This document shows, one piece after another, positions 9,456-10,000 of a stretch of 10,000 bases of DNA. A program made the translations under genes and the position numbers. The notes below the pieces were generated by a model that was given only the letters and a program-made list of their open reading frames with translations, was not told where the DNA came from and made no database searches. The stretch spans positions 1 through 10,000 of the forward strand of contig JAIWNN010000056.1 of NCBI GenBank assembly GCA_020216805.1, written 5' to 3'. This stretch comes from Desulfarculus sp. (GTDB lineage Bacteria; Desulfobacterota; Desulfarculia; Desulfarculales; Desulfarculaceae). Position 1 is the stretch's first letter, and each line of letters starts with the position of its first letter.

Positions 9456-10000
9456 CAAGCGCCTCCCTCGGCAGGGCTCATGTTTAGATGAATGCTGCCG
9501 CCTTGGGGCAGGGGCGCTCCAGGGGCCGGATCCTGGCTGGCGACGCGCCCCCATCCATTGAGCGTGAAGGGCAGGCGATGCTCCTGGGCCAGGCGCAGGA
9601 CCTGGCGCAGACTGTGGCCCCGCAGGTCGGGCACCCGCCCGGCGGCCAGATCCGGGGTCGGGTCCTTGGGCGCGGGCGGGGCCATCCGGCCGGTGGCCGG
9701 GGTGTTGTGCTTGACCAGCAGGCTGCCCGGGACCGGGGGCTGGACCTCCATGGTCTCCAGGGCGGCCCGGGCGATGGTGGCCCAAGCCGGGCCGGCCACG
9801 ATGCCGCCGTAGTGCTGACCCTTGGGGGTGTCGATCACCACCAGGATGGCGGCCTTGGGATCGTCGGCCGGCAGGAAGCCGGTGAAGATGGCCAGGTATT
9901 CGCTCTGGGAGTAGCCGCCCTTGGGATCCAGCTTCTGGGCGGTGCCGGTCTTGCCGGCCACGCTGTAGGGCTCCACCCGGGCCAGGGTGCCGGTGCCGCC
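9455..10000 (-). CDS. ftsI: Division transpeptidase FtsI/PBP3, C-terminal end with PASTA domain (cut by window edge)
   Basis: FtsI is the membrane-anchored periplasmic D,D-transpeptidase that cross-links septal peptidoglycan with FtsW. Only the last 181 residues are in the window, and the frame is open to base 10000. The penicillin-binding motif VAGKTGTAQ is at window residues 14-22. It is followed by the typical end of the transpeptidase domain, including FTGFLPADDP (39-48) and YGGIVAGPAWATIARAAL (64-81). After a Pro-rich linker (about 88-121), residues 122-175 form one PASTA repeat, starting GRVPDLRGHSLRQVL and ending near GSIHLNMSP. Position directly before murE supports FtsI over other class B PBPs. 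A SpoVD-like or generic PASTA-PBP name is possible because the rest of the gene, including any transmembrane anchor and the SxxK motif, is outside. Confidence 0.92.
   Translation of the reverse strand, partial: GGTGTLARVEPYSVAGKTGTAQKLDPKGGYSQSEYLAIFTGFLPADDPKAAILVVIDTPKGQHYGGIVAGPAWATIARAALETMEVQPPVPGSLLVKHNTPATGRMAPPAPKDPTPDLAAGRVPDLRGHSLRQVLRLAQEHRLPFTLNGWGRVASQDPAPGAPLPQGGSIHLNMSPAEGGA

Noticed and set aside
9456..9785. A 110-residue upstream extension of MurE over ftsI
   Set aside because: The extension is Pro/Gly/Arg-rich and unlike MurE. The ATG at 9455 has a strong ribosome site and gives the expected N-terminus.

Overview
This window is one uninterrupted block of the division and cell wall (dcw) cluster of a high-GC bacterium, and every gene is read from the minus strand. 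In transcription order (right to left) the genes are ftsI (3' end only), murE, murF, mraY, murD, ftsW, murG, murC and murB (5' part only). Seven genes are complete, and the two at the window edges are cut by the window itself rather than visibly broken. No stretch of non-coding DNA exceeds about 10 bases. I see no tRNA, rRNA, mobile element, CRISPR array, promoter or terminator, so this looks like the middle of a long polycistronic unit whose promoter and terminator lie outside the window.

Layout from right to left: 10000-9455 is the end of the division transpeptidase FtsI/PBP3, with its KTGT motif and an appended PASTA domain. 9455-7905 is MurE and 7912-6515 is MurF. 6515-5433 is MraY and 5425-4076 is MurD. 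4083-2926 is FtsW, 2929-1826 is MurG, 1826-441 is MurC, and 451-1 is the N-terminal half of MurB. Neighbouring genes touch or overlap at every junction except mraY/murD, which has a 7-base gap. Three junctions are TGATG stop/start fusions and one is ATGA. Most starts have a GGGAGG- or GGAGG-type ribosome binding site 4-7 bases upstream, inside the end of the preceding gene, which points to translational coupling.

Together the genes cover most of lipid II synthesis and its use at the septum. MurB and MurC make UDP-MurNAc and add L-Ala. MurD adds D-Glu, MurE adds the third residue (meso-diaminopimelate predicted from its DNPR motif), and MurF adds D-Ala-D-Ala. MraY moves the product to undecaprenyl phosphate, MurG adds GlcNAc, and the FtsW/FtsI pair polymerises and cross-links lipid II during division.

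The organism is probably a Gram-negative bacterium of the former Deltaproteobacteria (Desulfobacterota or Myxococcota type). The reasons are the order murG-murC-murB inside an otherwise proteobacterial dcw cluster, a MraY with typical proteobacterial ends, a PASTA-tailed FtsI and the high GC content. This placement is inference and was not tested by any search. I found no undescribed system here. The second-look items are small: the PASTA tail on FtsI, recurring start junctions, GTG starts, and a few unusual motif residues.
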